From: Lysobacterales bacterium
Lineage (GTDB): Bacteria > Pseudomonadota > Gammaproteobacteria > Xanthomonadales > Rhodanobacteraceae
Reading direction: 5' to 3'
NCBI GenBank assembly: GCA_015655335.1
Contig: JAATFF010000026.1
Location: 1 to 43,927 of the forward strand
Length of the DNA: 43,927 nucleotides
This document shows positions 1 through 7,244 of the stretch, one piece after another. Within the stretch, counting starts at the first letter, position 1; each line of letters opens with the position of its first letter. The notes beneath the pieces were generated by a model. That model made no database searches, had not been told where the DNA came from, and saw only the letters and a list, made by a program, of their open reading frames with translations. The translations under genes and the position numbers were made by a program.

Positions 1-575
1 GCCGAGCGCAGCGCTTCGTTGAAGCCGTGCGTGTCGCGATGCACTTCGCGCTGGTTGACCAGGCACTTCTGCGAGGTGTGCACGAATTCGATCGGATCCT
101 CGATAGTGAGGATGTGGCCGTATTCGTTCTTGTTGATGTGGTCGACCATCGCCGCTAGCGTGGTCGACTTGCCCGAACCCGTCGGTCCGGTGCACAGGAT
201 CAGGCCCTGTGGCTGTTCGATCAGCTCACGGAAAATCTTCGGGCAGCCCAGGTCGTCCAGCGTCAGCACTTCGGACGGAATGGTACGGAACACCGCACCC
301 GCGCCGCGGTTCTGGTTGAACGCGTTGACGCGGAAACGCGCCAGGCCGGGAATCTCGAACGAGAAGTCGACTTCGAAGAATTCTTCGTAATCGCGGCGCT
401 GCTTGTCCGACATGATGTCGTAGATCAGCGAATGTACCTGCTTGTGTTCCAGCGCGGGGATGTTGATGCGGCGTACGTCGCCATCCACGCGAATCATCGG
501 CGGCAGACCCGCCGACAGGTGCAAGTCGGACGCCTTGTTCTTCACCGAGAAGGCAAGCAGTTCGGCGATGTCCAT
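1..575 (-). CDS. pilT: Type IV pilus retraction ATPase PilT (N-terminal part, cut by window edge)
   Basis: Hexameric cytoplasmic ATPase that drives pilus retraction and twitching motility. The visible 191 residues start MDIAELLAFSVKNKASDLHL, the N-terminal PAS-like region of PilT. They continue through Walker A (GPTGSGKSTT), the acidic box (ILTIEDPIEFVH) and the start of the histidine-containing region (REVHRDTHG). The C-terminal half lies beyond base 1. The ATG at 575 is chosen because the family signature begins at once and a GGGGAT ribosome site lies about 9 bases upstream. The gene is divergent from proC. In many gammaproteobacteria yggS lies between these two genes; it is absent here. 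Identification is firm; whether a pilU follows cannot be seen. Confidence 0.97.
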   Translation of the reverse strand, partial: MDIAELLAFSVKNKASDLHLSAGLPPMIRVDGDVRRINIPALEHKQVHSLIYDIMSDKQRRDYEEFFEVDFSFEIPGLARFRVNAFNQNRGAGAVFRTIPSEVLTLDDLGCPKIFRELIEQPQGLILCTGPTGSGKSTTLAAMVDHINKNEYGHILTIEDPIEFVHTSQKCLVNQREVHRDTHGFNEALRS

Positions 576-867
576 CGGGTGTATCCCCTCAACCGATCGT
601 CAGTAAGAAAGTGCAAGCCACAAACAGGACGACGGTGGTTCACCGTGGATGGACGCGCCGGCTATGGGCATACCTGCCCCGCCGTTCCCCCGATCCCTTG
701 CAGCCGCCCCGATACTACTCGCGGCGACGGGCGGGCGGCCAGTCTTTCCTTTACGGCTTTGCGTGGCGACAGCGCAGTTTGCCGACCCTGTCACCGAACC
801 TGCGCCTTATCCAATCCGGGATGCTCCGGTAAGGTATACCTTCTTGAACAAGCCGGACCAAGGCAAC

Positions 868-1689
868 ATGACACGTATCGCATTCATCGGCGGCGGCAAC
901 ATGGCTCGCAGCCTGATCGGCGGCCTACTCAAGACCGGCGCGGCCGCCGCCAACTTGCGCGTCGCCGAGCCCTCAGCCCAAGCTCGCGAGTCCCTAGGCC
1001 GCGATTTCGGCGTCGCCACCTTTGCCGATAATCGACTGGCCGTGGCCGATGCCGATGTGCTGCTGCTGGCCGTCAAACCGCAAGTCATGCCGGCGATCCA
1101 CGCCGAGCTGCGCGATACCTTGCAACGCAATCGTCCACTGCTGATCTCGATTGCCGCAGGTGTACGCATCGACCAGCTTGAGCGCTGGTTTGGCAATCTG
1201 CTGCCGATCGTGCGCTGCATGCCCAATACGCCGGCCTTGATCGGCGCTGGAGCCACCGGATTGTGCGCCAACCTGCGCGTCACGCCGCAACAACGCGAAC
1301 AAGCCCAGCACATCTTGGACGCAGTCGGGATCACCCGCTGGATCCACGATGAGGCGCTGATGGATACGGTCACTGCGATCTCGGGCTCCGGGCCCGCATA
1401 CTTCTTCGCCATCGTCGAGGCACTCGAGGACGCTGCAGTAGCGCAAGGCATGCCGCGCGATACGGCGCGCATCCTGGCGGCACAAACCTGTCTTGGCGCC
1501 GGACGCATGCTGGTCGAAAGCAATGAATCGCCGTCGGTATTGCGGCAACGAGTTACCTCGCCGAACGGAACCACACAAGCCGCGCTGGAAAGCTTCAGTG
1601 CCGATCAATTGCCGCGCGTCGTAGCTCGCGCCGTAGCCGCCGCGACACGCCGCGGTGGAGAGCTCGCAGCCGCCCTGGACAAGGACTGA
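868..1689 (+). CDS. proC: Pyrroline-5-carboxylate reductase
   Basis: Last step of proline synthesis: NAD(P)H-dependent reduction of 1-pyrroline-5-carboxylate to L-proline, in the cytosol. The protein is 273 residues, normal for the family. It has an N-terminal Rossmann glycine motif (IAFIGGGNMARSLIGGL), the VKPQ segment after the dinucleotide domain, the RCMPNTPALIG motif, and the C-terminal signature region around TAISGSGPAYFF and VTSPNGTTQAALE. The frame is open further upstream to 649, but that extension does not resemble the family. The ATG at 868 follows an AAGG 5 bases earlier and begins directly at the Rossmann strand, so I use it. It is followed 7 bases later by yggT, so the two are probably cotranscribed. 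Confidence 0.96.
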   Translation: MTRIAFIGGGNMARSLIGGLLKTGAAAANLRVAEPSAQARESLGRDFGVATFADNRLAVADADVLLLAVKPQVMPAIHAELRDTLQRNRPLLISIAAGVRIDQLERWFGNLLPIVRCMPNTPALIGAGATGLCANLRVTPQQREQAQHILDAVGITRWIHDEALMDTVTAISGSGPAYFFAIVEALEDAAVAQGMPRDTARILAAQTCLGAGRMLVESNESPSVLRQRVTSPNGTTQAALESFSADQLPRVVARAVAAATRRGGELAAALDKD

Positions 1690-1696
1690 CCTATTT

Positions 1697-2272
1697 ATGC
1701 CTTATTTGCTTAGCGCGTTATCCATGCTGATCCAGGTTGCCTTTGGCGCCATCGCGACCTTGTTTTTGCTTCGCTTGCTGGCCGAGGCCAATCGCGCCGA
1801 TTTCCACAATCCGCTTAGCCAGTTCATCTATCGCTACACCAATCCGGTGCTGGCGCCGATCCGGCGCGTTCTACCGAACTGGCGCCGCATCAACCTCGCC
1901 GACTTGTTGATCGTCTGGCTCACGGTACTGGTGGAACGCCTTGTGATATTCGGCCTGGCGGGCTTTTGGCCGGCACCGCTGGGATTGCTGGTTTTGTCGC
2001 TGGCCGATCTGCTCGACTTCGTGTTGTTGTTCTACATCATCGTGATTTTCGGCTGGTCGCTGCTCACCATGCTTTCGGCCGATCCGCATCAACCGCTGAT
2101 CCGGCTTGCAGGCACCATTGTCCAACCCGTGTTGCGCCCCCTGCGTGGAAAGCTGGTGGTGGCAAACATCGACTTCTCGCCAACTGTGGTCGTGATAGTG
2201 CTGCTGCTCGCTCGACTGCTGCTGGTGGCGCCCTTGTTCGATCTGGGTGCACGCTTGGCACAAGGTGGCTGA
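1697..2272 (+). CDS. YggT family integral membrane protein
   Basis: A 191-residue inner-membrane protein of the YggT family. Two similar halves are visible, each a pair of hydrophobic helices followed by a polar segment of the form NP(V/L)..P(I/L)R: NPVLAPIRRVLPNW in the first half and QPVLRPLRG in the second. The family is linked to osmotic tolerance in E. coli and to cell-division-associated roles elsewhere; the molecular function is not settled. It follows proC by 7 bases, the arrangement proC-yggT common in gammaproteobacteria. The ATG at 1697 is the first in-frame start after the proC stop and leads straight into the first membrane segment. Confidence 0.92.
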   Translation: MPYLLSALSMLIQVAFGAIATLFLLRLLAEANRADFHNPLSQFIYRYTNPVLAPIRRVLPNWRRINLADLLIVWLTVLVERLVIFGLAGFWPAPLGLLVLSLADLLDFVLLFYIIVIFGWSLLTMLSADPHQPLIRLAGTIVQPVLRPLRGKLVVANIDFSPTVVVIVLLLARLLLVAPLFDLGARLAQGG

Positions 2273-2281
2273 GTCGCCACC

Positions 2282-2833
2282 ATGCGAAAGCATCTGCTGC
2301 CGATGTGGTTAGCCCTGGTGCCAGGCATGGCTTTGGCGCTGCCATCGGAACCACCGCAGATCGTGCTGCGCGGCACCGTCACCACCAACAGCGGCGAGCA
2401 TCCGGCGTGGTTGACGCTGATCTGCACACAGGGCGCCGGCGCTGCACTTTCTCTGCAGCTGATGCTCAGTACCGACAGTGCGCCCGACTTTCCCTTCGAC
2501 GCGTTCGAAGGACCTCGCGCTCCGGCTTCTTATCTACCCAGTGCGCAGTTGCAAGTAGGGCATCAGCGATTCACGCCCGCTACAGTGGCCGGTTGGTTCA
2601 GCGGCGATGTCGATGGCGCGTTTGTTTTCGGCATCGCTGTGACGCCTCGCCATCGCGCCACCGTAACCGACGTCGCGGCCGCACTTAGCAAACCAGGCGT
2701 TACCCTGACCTGGGTGCAACTCAGCGGCAATCTGCAAACGCCACCCCTGGCGGCGCAATTCACGCCGGATGCGATGCAGAGCAGCGCATTGAAACGTATC
2801 GCCGCGCCATGCTTGCCGCGCTCGAAGACATAG
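2282..2833 (+). CDS. Secreted hypothetical protein (183 aa)
   Basis: I do not recognise a family. The protein starts with a clear Sec signal peptide: basic MRKH, a hydrophobic run, and an AxA-like end near residue 19. The mature part is about 160 residues, rich in beta-type sequence (IVLRGTVTTNSG, LSLQLMLSTDS) and has one FPFDAFEGPRAP segment. Only two cysteines are present in the mature region (about residues 48 and 177), so a disulfide in the periplasm is possible. It starts 9 bases after yggT and so probably belongs to the proC-yggT unit. It ends 21 bases before the convergent cobalamin-binding gene. Coding is supported by operon spacing and the signal peptide; function is unknown. Confidence 0.75.
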   Translation: MRKHLLPMWLALVPGMALALPSEPPQIVLRGTVTTNSGEHPAWLTLICTQGAGAALSLQLMLSTDSAPDFPFDAFEGPRAPASYLPSAQLQVGHQRFTPATVAGWFSGDVDGAFVFGIAVTPRHRATVTDVAAALSKPGVTLTWVQLSGNLQTPPLAAQFTPDAMQSSALKRIAAPCLPRSKT

Positions 2834-2854
2834 AGACGCCTACGTGGTAACAAC

Positions 2855-3652
2855 TCAGCGCTGACGTCCTGCCCAATCGACAATCCGTGCGTGCATCGCG
2901 TCGAGTCCGTCGAACAGCGCCGCAGGCCCTGGCTGCAGAATGATTGGCGATTTGATCTCGTAAACATCGCCACTACGTACCGCCGGTATCGCATCCCAGC
3001 CCGGCCGCGCGGCAACTCGCTCGGGACGGAAGCGCTTACCGCACCACGAGCCGAGGATGATGTCGGGCGCACGCCGGATTACTTCCTCGCCATCGGCCAG
3101 AATGCGTTGTTTCGCCAAAGGCTCGCGAGCCAGTTCGGGAAACGCATCGTCGCCGCCCGCCACGCCGATCAGTTCCGCTACCCAACGAATGCCGGTGATG
3201 ATCGGTTCGTCCCATTCCTCGAAGTAGACCTTGGGTCGTCGCGACAGCTGCGCCGCTGCCGCACGCACTTTTGCCAGATGCGCTTCGGCGCTTTGCGCGT
3301 AACGTTCTGCCTTCTCGTACGCGCCCACCATCGCCCCAAGCCGGCGAATGTAGGCGAGGATGCCGTCGACGCTACGATGGTTACTGATCCACACCTCCAC
3401 GCCCGCATGAATCAGCTCACGCGCGATATCGGCCTGGAGGTCGGAAAAACCGATCACCAGATCCGGCTTGAGCGTGAGGATTTCTCCGACCCTGGCGCTG
3501 GTGAACGCAGACACCTTCGGCTTTTCTTTGCGCGCGCGCGGTGGGCGCACAGTGAAGCCGGAGATGCCTACGATGCGATGGTCTTCACCTAGCGCATAGA
3601 GAACTTCGGTAGGTTCTTCGGTGAGGCAGACGATGCGTTGCGGAAAGGACAT
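2855..3652 (-). CDS. Cobalamin-binding (BtuF-like) substrate-binding domain protein, no signal peptide
   Basis: Protein of 265 residues with the two-lobed helical-backbone fold of periplasmic B12/siderophore-binding proteins (BtuF/FepB type). The sequence shows RIVCLTEEPTEVLYALG at the first lobe, VGISGFTVRPP, then LKPDLVIGFSDLQADIARELIHAGVEVW. The second lobe has ELIGVAGGDDAFPELA and PDIILGSWCGKRF. Unlike classical BtuF it has no signal peptide: the conserved fold starts within ten residues of the ATG at 3652. The frame stays open upstream to 3715, but those 21 residues are only the translation of a REP-like repeat and I exclude them. No BtuC or BtuD gene is adjacent. Family membership is good; the real ligand is not proven by sequence. 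Confidence 0.85.
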   Translation of the reverse strand: MSFPQRIVCLTEEPTEVLYALGEDHRIVGISGFTVRPPRARKEKPKVSAFTSARVGEILTLKPDLVIGFSDLQADIARELIHAGVEVWISNHRSVDGILAYIRRLGAMVGAYEKAERYAQSAEAHLAKVRAAAAQLSRRPKVYFEEWDEPIITGIRWVAELIGVAGGDDAFPELAREPLAKQRILADGEEVIRRAPDIILGSWCGKRFRPERVAARPGWDAIPAVRSGDVYEIKSPIILQPGPAALFDGLDAMHARIVDWAGRQR

Positions 3653-3680
3653 AGATGCGGCTCTTTGCGTTTGCTTCCTC

Positions 3681-3808
3681 TCATCTCTGGGGAGAGGATT
3701 GAGGTGAGGGATCAATCTTGCAATGAACCTTCATCAAAGCATGTTTTCAATCGATGCTTTCGCAAGATTGGCCCCTCATCCCAAGCTTCTCCCCACAGGG
3801 GAGAAGGA
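3681..3808. repeat. REP-like palindromic repeat pair (about 125 bp imperfect inverted repeat)
   Basis: Nested inverted repeats between two minus-strand genes. The inner stem pairs 3736-3742 with 3754-3760 (7 bp). Next, 3713-3721 pairs with 3762-3770 (9 bp, perfect). The outer arms (about 3686-3710 and 3772-3800) are imperfect complements sharing a TGGGGAGA core. Each arm also carries its own small CTCTCC/GGGGAG hairpin. The sequence has the flavour of the GGGGAGAG-rich intergenic repeats common in Xanthomonadales. A related motif recurs at 43602-43620. Confidence 0.7.
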
Positions 3809-3827
3809 GCAAAGGCAAAGAGCCACC

Positions 3828-4268
3828 TCAATGGCCTAGCACCGTGACCGTCACCTTCCGTTGATGCGGATCCACCCGGTGTTCCCACAGGTAGATCCCC
3901 TGCCATGTTCCCAACTGCGGCTTGCCGCCGTGCACGGGGATGGTAAGGCTGACACCGGTGAGGATGGCTCGCACGTGGGAAGGCATGTCGTCGGGGCCTT
4001 CGGCATCATGTTCAAAGATGGCATCGCCATCAGGCACCGCGCGGGCGAACCAGCGCTCAAGATCGCTACGCACCGCCGGATCGGCGTTTTCGCTGATCAG
4101 CAGCGAGCAACTGGTATGCGCGGTGAAAACATGGACGAGGCCGACCTGCACGCCGCTTGATGAAACCAGCTGGGCCACCTTGTCGGTGACTTCGCTGAAA
4201 CCACGGCCGCGCGTGTGTACGGTAAAACCATTCTGTGTGACATGTTCCGCAGGTGTGGCTCGGCTCAT
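3828..4268 (-). CDS. yjbQ: YjbQ family protein (UPF0047; secondary thiamine-phosphate synthase)
   Basis: 146 residues, close to the usual size (about 138-145) of this trimeric cytosolic family. E. coli YjbQ has weak thiamine-phosphate synthase activity; the physiological role is still debated. Family signatures are all present: HVFTAHTSCSLLISENADP, the HDAEGPDDMPSHVRA histidine motif, ILTGVSLTIPV, and GTWQGIYLWEHR near the C-terminus. The ATG at 4268 gives the normal N-terminus. It lies 13 bases downstream of pdxH on the same strand, so the two likely form one transcript. The palindromic repeat at 3681-3808 lies just after its stop and may stabilise the message end. Confidence 0.93.
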   Translation of the reverse strand: MSRATPAEHVTQNGFTVHTRGRGFSEVTDKVAQLVSSSGVQVGLVHVFTAHTSCSLLISENADPAVRSDLERWFARAVPDGDAIFEHDAEGPDDMPSHVRAILTGVSLTIPVHGGKPQLGTWQGIYLWEHRVDPHQRKVTVTVLGH

Positions 4269-4281
4269 GGCGCACTCCAGG

Positions 4282-4869
4282 TCATGGATAAAGCAGGCGA
4301 CTGGTCCAGGTTTGGCCGTGGCGGTCCCAGCGCACGCGCTCGTGCAGCCGGAAGTTGGCGCCGTACCAGAACTCGATCATATCCGGCTCCACCACGTAAC
4401 CACCCCAATGCGGCGGGCGCGTTACATCACGATCGGCGAACTGCTGTTCGTAGTGGGCCACGCGTTGCTCGAACATCTCGCGCTGCGGCAGTGTCTGCGA
4501 CTGCAGCGACGCCCAGGCGCCGATCTGGCTGCCACGCGGACGACTCGCGAAATAAGCGTCGGACTCCTCTGTCGACAGCTTGCGTACGGCACCTTCCACA
4601 CGCACCTGCACACCTTCGCGCAGCCTCTTCCAGTGAAAGCAGAGCGCAACCTGCGCGTGGGCATCGAGCTGCACGCCTTTGTCGCTCTCGTAATTGGTGA
4701 AGAAGCGGAACCCGCGCTGATCGGCCCCCTTCAGCAGCACGATGCGCGAGCTGACGCGGCCAGCAGCGTCCACGCTGGACAGATTCATGGCCATCGGCTC
4801 GGGATCGCCGCTGACCACCGCCTGATCCAGCAAGGTGTTGAAAGTGTCAAGAATCTCGAGTTTCAGCAT
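4282..4869 (-). CDS. pdxH: Pyridoxamine/pyridoxine 5'-phosphate oxidase
   Basis: FMN enzyme that oxidises PNP and PMP to pyridoxal 5'-phosphate, the last step of vitamin B6 synthesis and salvage. The product is 195 residues, slightly shorter at the N-terminus than the E. coli enzyme (218) but similar to xanthomonad forms. Visible signatures are SSRIVLLKGADQRGFRFFTNYESDKG (FMN-binding region), ALCFHWKRLREGVQVRVEGAVRKLS, SRPRGSQIGAWAS, and the C-terminal HWGGYVVEPDMIEFWYG and RLHERVRW motifs. The ATG at 4869 is the first start of the frame. It is divergent from the glycerate-kinase-like gene with only 40 bases between the starts, so both promoters must overlap or sit inside the neighbouring gene. 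Confidence 0.96.
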   Translation of the reverse strand: MLKLEILDTFNTLLDQAVVSGDPEPMAMNLSSVDAAGRVSSRIVLLKGADQRGFRFFTNYESDKGVQLDAHAQVALCFHWKRLREGVQVRVEGAVRKLSTEESDAYFASRPRGSQIGAWASLQSQTLPQREMFEQRVAHYEQQFADRDVTRPPHWGGYVVEPDMIEFWYGANFRLHERVRWDRHGQTWTSRLLYP

Positions 4870-4909
4870 AGGGACTTGAATCGTAGCCAGCGCACGTCAT
4901 CATGACGCG

Positions 4910-5740
4910 ATGACAGAGGATGCTAGCACGCAAAATCTGGCCCTCGCCGGGCACCTGCTGGACCAATACGCCGGCCGCATCGCGCGGACGCACCGGCCGT
5001 ATCTGCTTGGCCTGTCGGGCCTTCAAGGGAGCGGCAAGAGCACCCTGGCGCGGGTGATCAAGACCCAGGCCGAGCACCGCGGCTGGCCCACTGAGATACT
5101 TTCGCTCGATGATTTCTATTACTCGCGCAGCGAACGCGAAACACTCGCCCAGCAAGTCCATCCGCTGCTGCGCACGCGCGGGGTGCCCGGCACCCATGAA
5201 ATCGAGCTTCTGCTTTCCGTGCTTGCCGCACTGCCCCATGCCTCAGAGAAACTGCCCGTCGCGTGGCCTCGTTTCGACAAAGGCCGTGACACGCGCATGC
5301 CCCCTTCGCGGTGGCCACGCGCCACGCGTCCGCCGCGGCTGGTCGTCGTGGAAGGCTGGGCCTTGGGCCTGCGCCCACAGCTGGAGAGCGCGCTGGAACT
5401 TCCGGTGAACGAACTGGAGCGCAAGGAGGATGAAGACGGCCGCTGGCGTCATTGGGTCAACAAGCAGCTGCGCGCCTACCAACCGCTTTGGCGCAAGCTC
5501 GATGCGCTGATCGTGCTGCAAGCACCCAACTGGGAAGTCGTGCGCGGCTGGCGCAGCGAAACCGAAAAAGAACTGCTGGCGCGGCGTGCACCTCTGGCTA
5601 TGGATGCCCAAGCCATGGATCGCTTCCTGGCGCACTTCGAACGCCTCAGCCGCCATGCGCTGGCGACGTTACCCGTGCTGGCGGACACATGTGTCGAGTA
5701 CGACACCAAACACCACGTGACCGGCCTCAACCATAGTTGA
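4910..5740 (+). CDS. D-glycerate 3-kinase-like P-loop kinase
   Basis: 276-residue cytosolic P-loop kinase of the plant GLYK/bacterial glycerate-kinase-like group related to uridine and pantothenate kinases. Walker A is GLQGSGKST at residues 37-45. It is followed by ILSLDDFYYS (about 63-72), a base-binding aspartate region, and by GTHEIELL and the PRFDKGRDTR motif typical of the family. VVVEGWALG follows, and the C-terminal part has PNWEVVRGWRSETEKEL. Proposed reaction: ATP + D-glycerate to 3-phosphoglycerate. Family assignment is good; the substrate is inferred, because relatives with other substrates share the same motifs. It stands alone on the plus strand between pdxH and dodecin. Confidence 0.85.
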   Translation: MTEDASTQNLALAGHLLDQYAGRIARTHRPYLLGLSGLQGSGKSTLARVIKTQAEHRGWPTEILSLDDFYYSRSERETLAQQVHPLLRTRGVPGTHEIELLLSVLAALPHASEKLPVAWPRFDKGRDTRMPPSRWPRATRPPRLVVVEGWALGLRPQLESALELPVNELERKEDEDGRWRHWVNKQLRAYQPLWRKLDALIVLQAPNWEVVRGWRSETEKELLARRAPLAMDAQAMDRFLAHFERLSRHALATLPVLADTCVEYDTKHHVTGLNHS

Positions 5741-5792
5741 AGCCCGCGTCGACCGACGATGGCCGGTGCGATGCGGAGTTAAGCGCTCGCAT

Positions 5793-5996
5793 TCATTGAA
5801 CGACGAAATTGATGCGCATGTTGACGCGCCATTCCACCACCGAGCCGTCGTCCTTGGTGACGACTTTGATGTCTTTGATCCAGGCACCCTTGATTTGCTT
5901 GACCGACTCGGCGGCCTTGCTGAGGCCGTGCTTGACGGCATCTTCAACACCCTTGCTGGACGACGCGTTGATCTCGATTACCTTGGCAACCGACAT
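5793..5996 (-). CDS. Dodecin (flavin-binding dodecamer)
   Basis: 67-residue protein matching dodecins, small proteins that form hollow dodecamers and store or buffer flavins (in some species CoA). The order is diagnostic: MSVAKVIEINASSSKGVEDAV, then a helix (KHGLSKAAESVKQIKGAWI), then the strand pair ending SVVEWRVNMRINFVV. The tryptophan in VVEW stacks on the flavin in characterised members. The start at 5996 is preceded by a strong AGGAG (6004-6008 on this strand). Longer upstream readings of the frame are not family-like. It is a single-gene unit convergent with the kinase gene. Confidence 0.95.
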   Translation of the reverse strand: MSVAKVIEINASSSKGVEDAVKHGLSKAAESVKQIKGAWIKDIKVVTKDDGSVVEWRVNMRINFVVQ

Positions 5997-6488
5997 GGTG
6001 GCTCTCCTGTGCAACAGGTAACCGCGCAAGCGACGCGGCAGCGCTCCCCCGAACCGGGAGTCTGATGCCCTCTGCCGAGGGGCACAAGTTGCTATGCCGC
6101 ACACTTTTTGGCGTCGATTCCGTATGAATTCGCCACTGTCATAAGGGTTTGCGGACGGCACGCCTGAGCAACGAGCCTGAACCTCCGCCTCGATCGACCC
6201 GTCTAGCGATAGGTGACCATGCATTTAGGAATAGAACTATAGGCCCGCCGTTTCCCTGCAACCATAATTCGCTCACTAGAAGTTTCAGAAAAAACGCATC
6301 CCATTTTCAGCCAGTTCGCGCACCGCGCCTGCCCATTCACATCACCGCAGTGCCAATACGAGCATGTCTCTCGCTCGGATTCATGGGCTGGCCATGCTGA
6401 AGGTGGCGTCATGGCAGTGACTGCCGTAAAGCAGATCACCGCCGTGTGTCATGACAAGCGCCCATAACAGTAGTCAAGCCTCGTGCCC
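5997..6488. other. Long non-coding interval between dodecin and the response regulator
   Basis: About 490 bases without a convincing gene. It must hold the promoters of dodecin (minus) and of the response regulator (plus). I see a small hairpin at 6006-6018 (CCTGT/ACAGG) overlapping the dodecin ribosome site and a weak GC hairpin at about 6066-6083. The bases from 6190 to 6310 are visibly richer in A+T than the flanking genes, which would suit a promoter. The minus-strand open frame at 6203-6439 has no family features and I do not call it. Confidence 0.5.
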
Positions 6489-7244
6489 ATGGATCTCGCC
6501 AAAAAGAAATTTCATCCGGAACCGTACCTTGTGAACGGTCGTCCGGTCCGGATTGCCATTGCGGATGATCATCCCCTTCTGCTTTCCGGCCTCTCACACG
6601 AGCTGGAGAAACATCCCAGCATTACAGTCGTGGGGTCTGCCGAGAACTCGACCGACTTAGTCGCGTTACTCAACAAGCAATCCGTCGATATAGTCATTTC
6701 CGACTACACCATGCCAGGCGGCTCTTACGGAGATGGGATAACGCTATTCGAATTCCTGAAGCGGCGCTTCCCTGGCATTCGGCTTATTGCGCTTACCATG
6801 ATGAGCAATCCGGCGATCATCCGTTCCCTGATGACACAAGGCGTCGATAGTGTCTTAAGCAAGGCCGATTCGCTGGTTTACGTCACCGGCGCGATATATG
6901 CCGTACTCGCCAACAAGCACTTCTACTCGCCGTCTGTCGACGCCATCGTGAAAAGGTATGCCGCCGACCACGGCGCGAATCTGCAAACGAGAAATCTCTC
7001 TACGCGCGAATTGGAAGTCGTTCGACTTTTCGTATCGGGCCTCACCGTCAGCGAAATCGCCGGCCGATTGCATCGCAGCAAGCAGACCATCAGCACGCAA
7101 AAGATGAGCGCGATGCGCAGACTCGGCATTCGTCGCGATGCCGACCTCATCATGTATGGCGTGAATGCGAACCTTAGCTCGCACATCGTCGATAACCGCA
7201 CGGAAGCGCTACCGGTACGCTTGCCGGACGCCGGCGACTATTGA
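6489..7244 (+). CDS. Response regulator, RcsB/NarL-like (REC + LuxR HTH), orphan
   Basis: Two-domain transcription factor of 251 residues from the ATG at 6489; a GTG 6 bases upstream is also possible. The receiver domain (about residues 19-140) has the acidic pair in IAIADDHP (D26, D27), the phospho-acceptor D72 in VISDYTMPGG, a threonine in LIALTMM and the lysine in VLSKADS (K125), so it looks phosphorylatable. The SDYTMPGG(S)YGDG stretch resembles RcsB. The C-terminal LuxR-type HTH spans about residues 168-222 (LSTRELEVVRLFVSGLTVSEIA, then SKQTISTQKMSAMRRLGI). No histidine kinase gene is nearby, so the partner must be elsewhere. Its last 7 bases overlap the end of the convergent epimerase gene. 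Targets cannot be inferred. Confidence 0.9.
   Translation: MDLAKKKFHPEPYLVNGRPVRIAIADDHPLLLSGLSHELEKHPSITVVGSAENSTDLVALLNKQSVDIVISDYTMPGGSYGDGITLFEFLKRRFPGIRLIALTMMSNPAIIRSLMTQGVDSVLSKADSLVYVTGAIYAVLANKHFYSPSVDAIVKRYAADHGANLQTRNLSTRELEVVRLFVSGLTVSEIAGRLHRSKQTISTQKMSAMRRLGIRRDADLIMYGVNANLSSHIVDNRTEALPVRLPDAGDY

Noticed and set aside
649-867. Longer proC with a 73-residue N-terminal extension
   Set aside because: The extension is not family-like; the ATG at 868 has a ribosome site and starts at the Rossmann strand.
3653-3715. Upstream extension of the cobalamin-binding protein (MIPHLNPLPRDERK...)
   Set aside because: This is a translated REP-like repeat, a common annotation artefact; the family begins at 3652.
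3922-4905. 327-residue plus-strand open frame opposite yjbQ and pdxH
   Set aside because: Both minus-strand genes have clear family motifs in their own frames; this frame has none.
6225-6243. Possible RcsB-box-like dyad (TAGGAAT...GAACTATA) upstream of the response regulator
   Set aside because: On inspection only about 4 of 7 positions per half are symmetric; too weak to call an operator.
6203-6439. 78-residue minus-strand open frame in the dodecin-response regulator gap
   Set aside because: No ribosome site, no domain, and unusual composition; likely chance.
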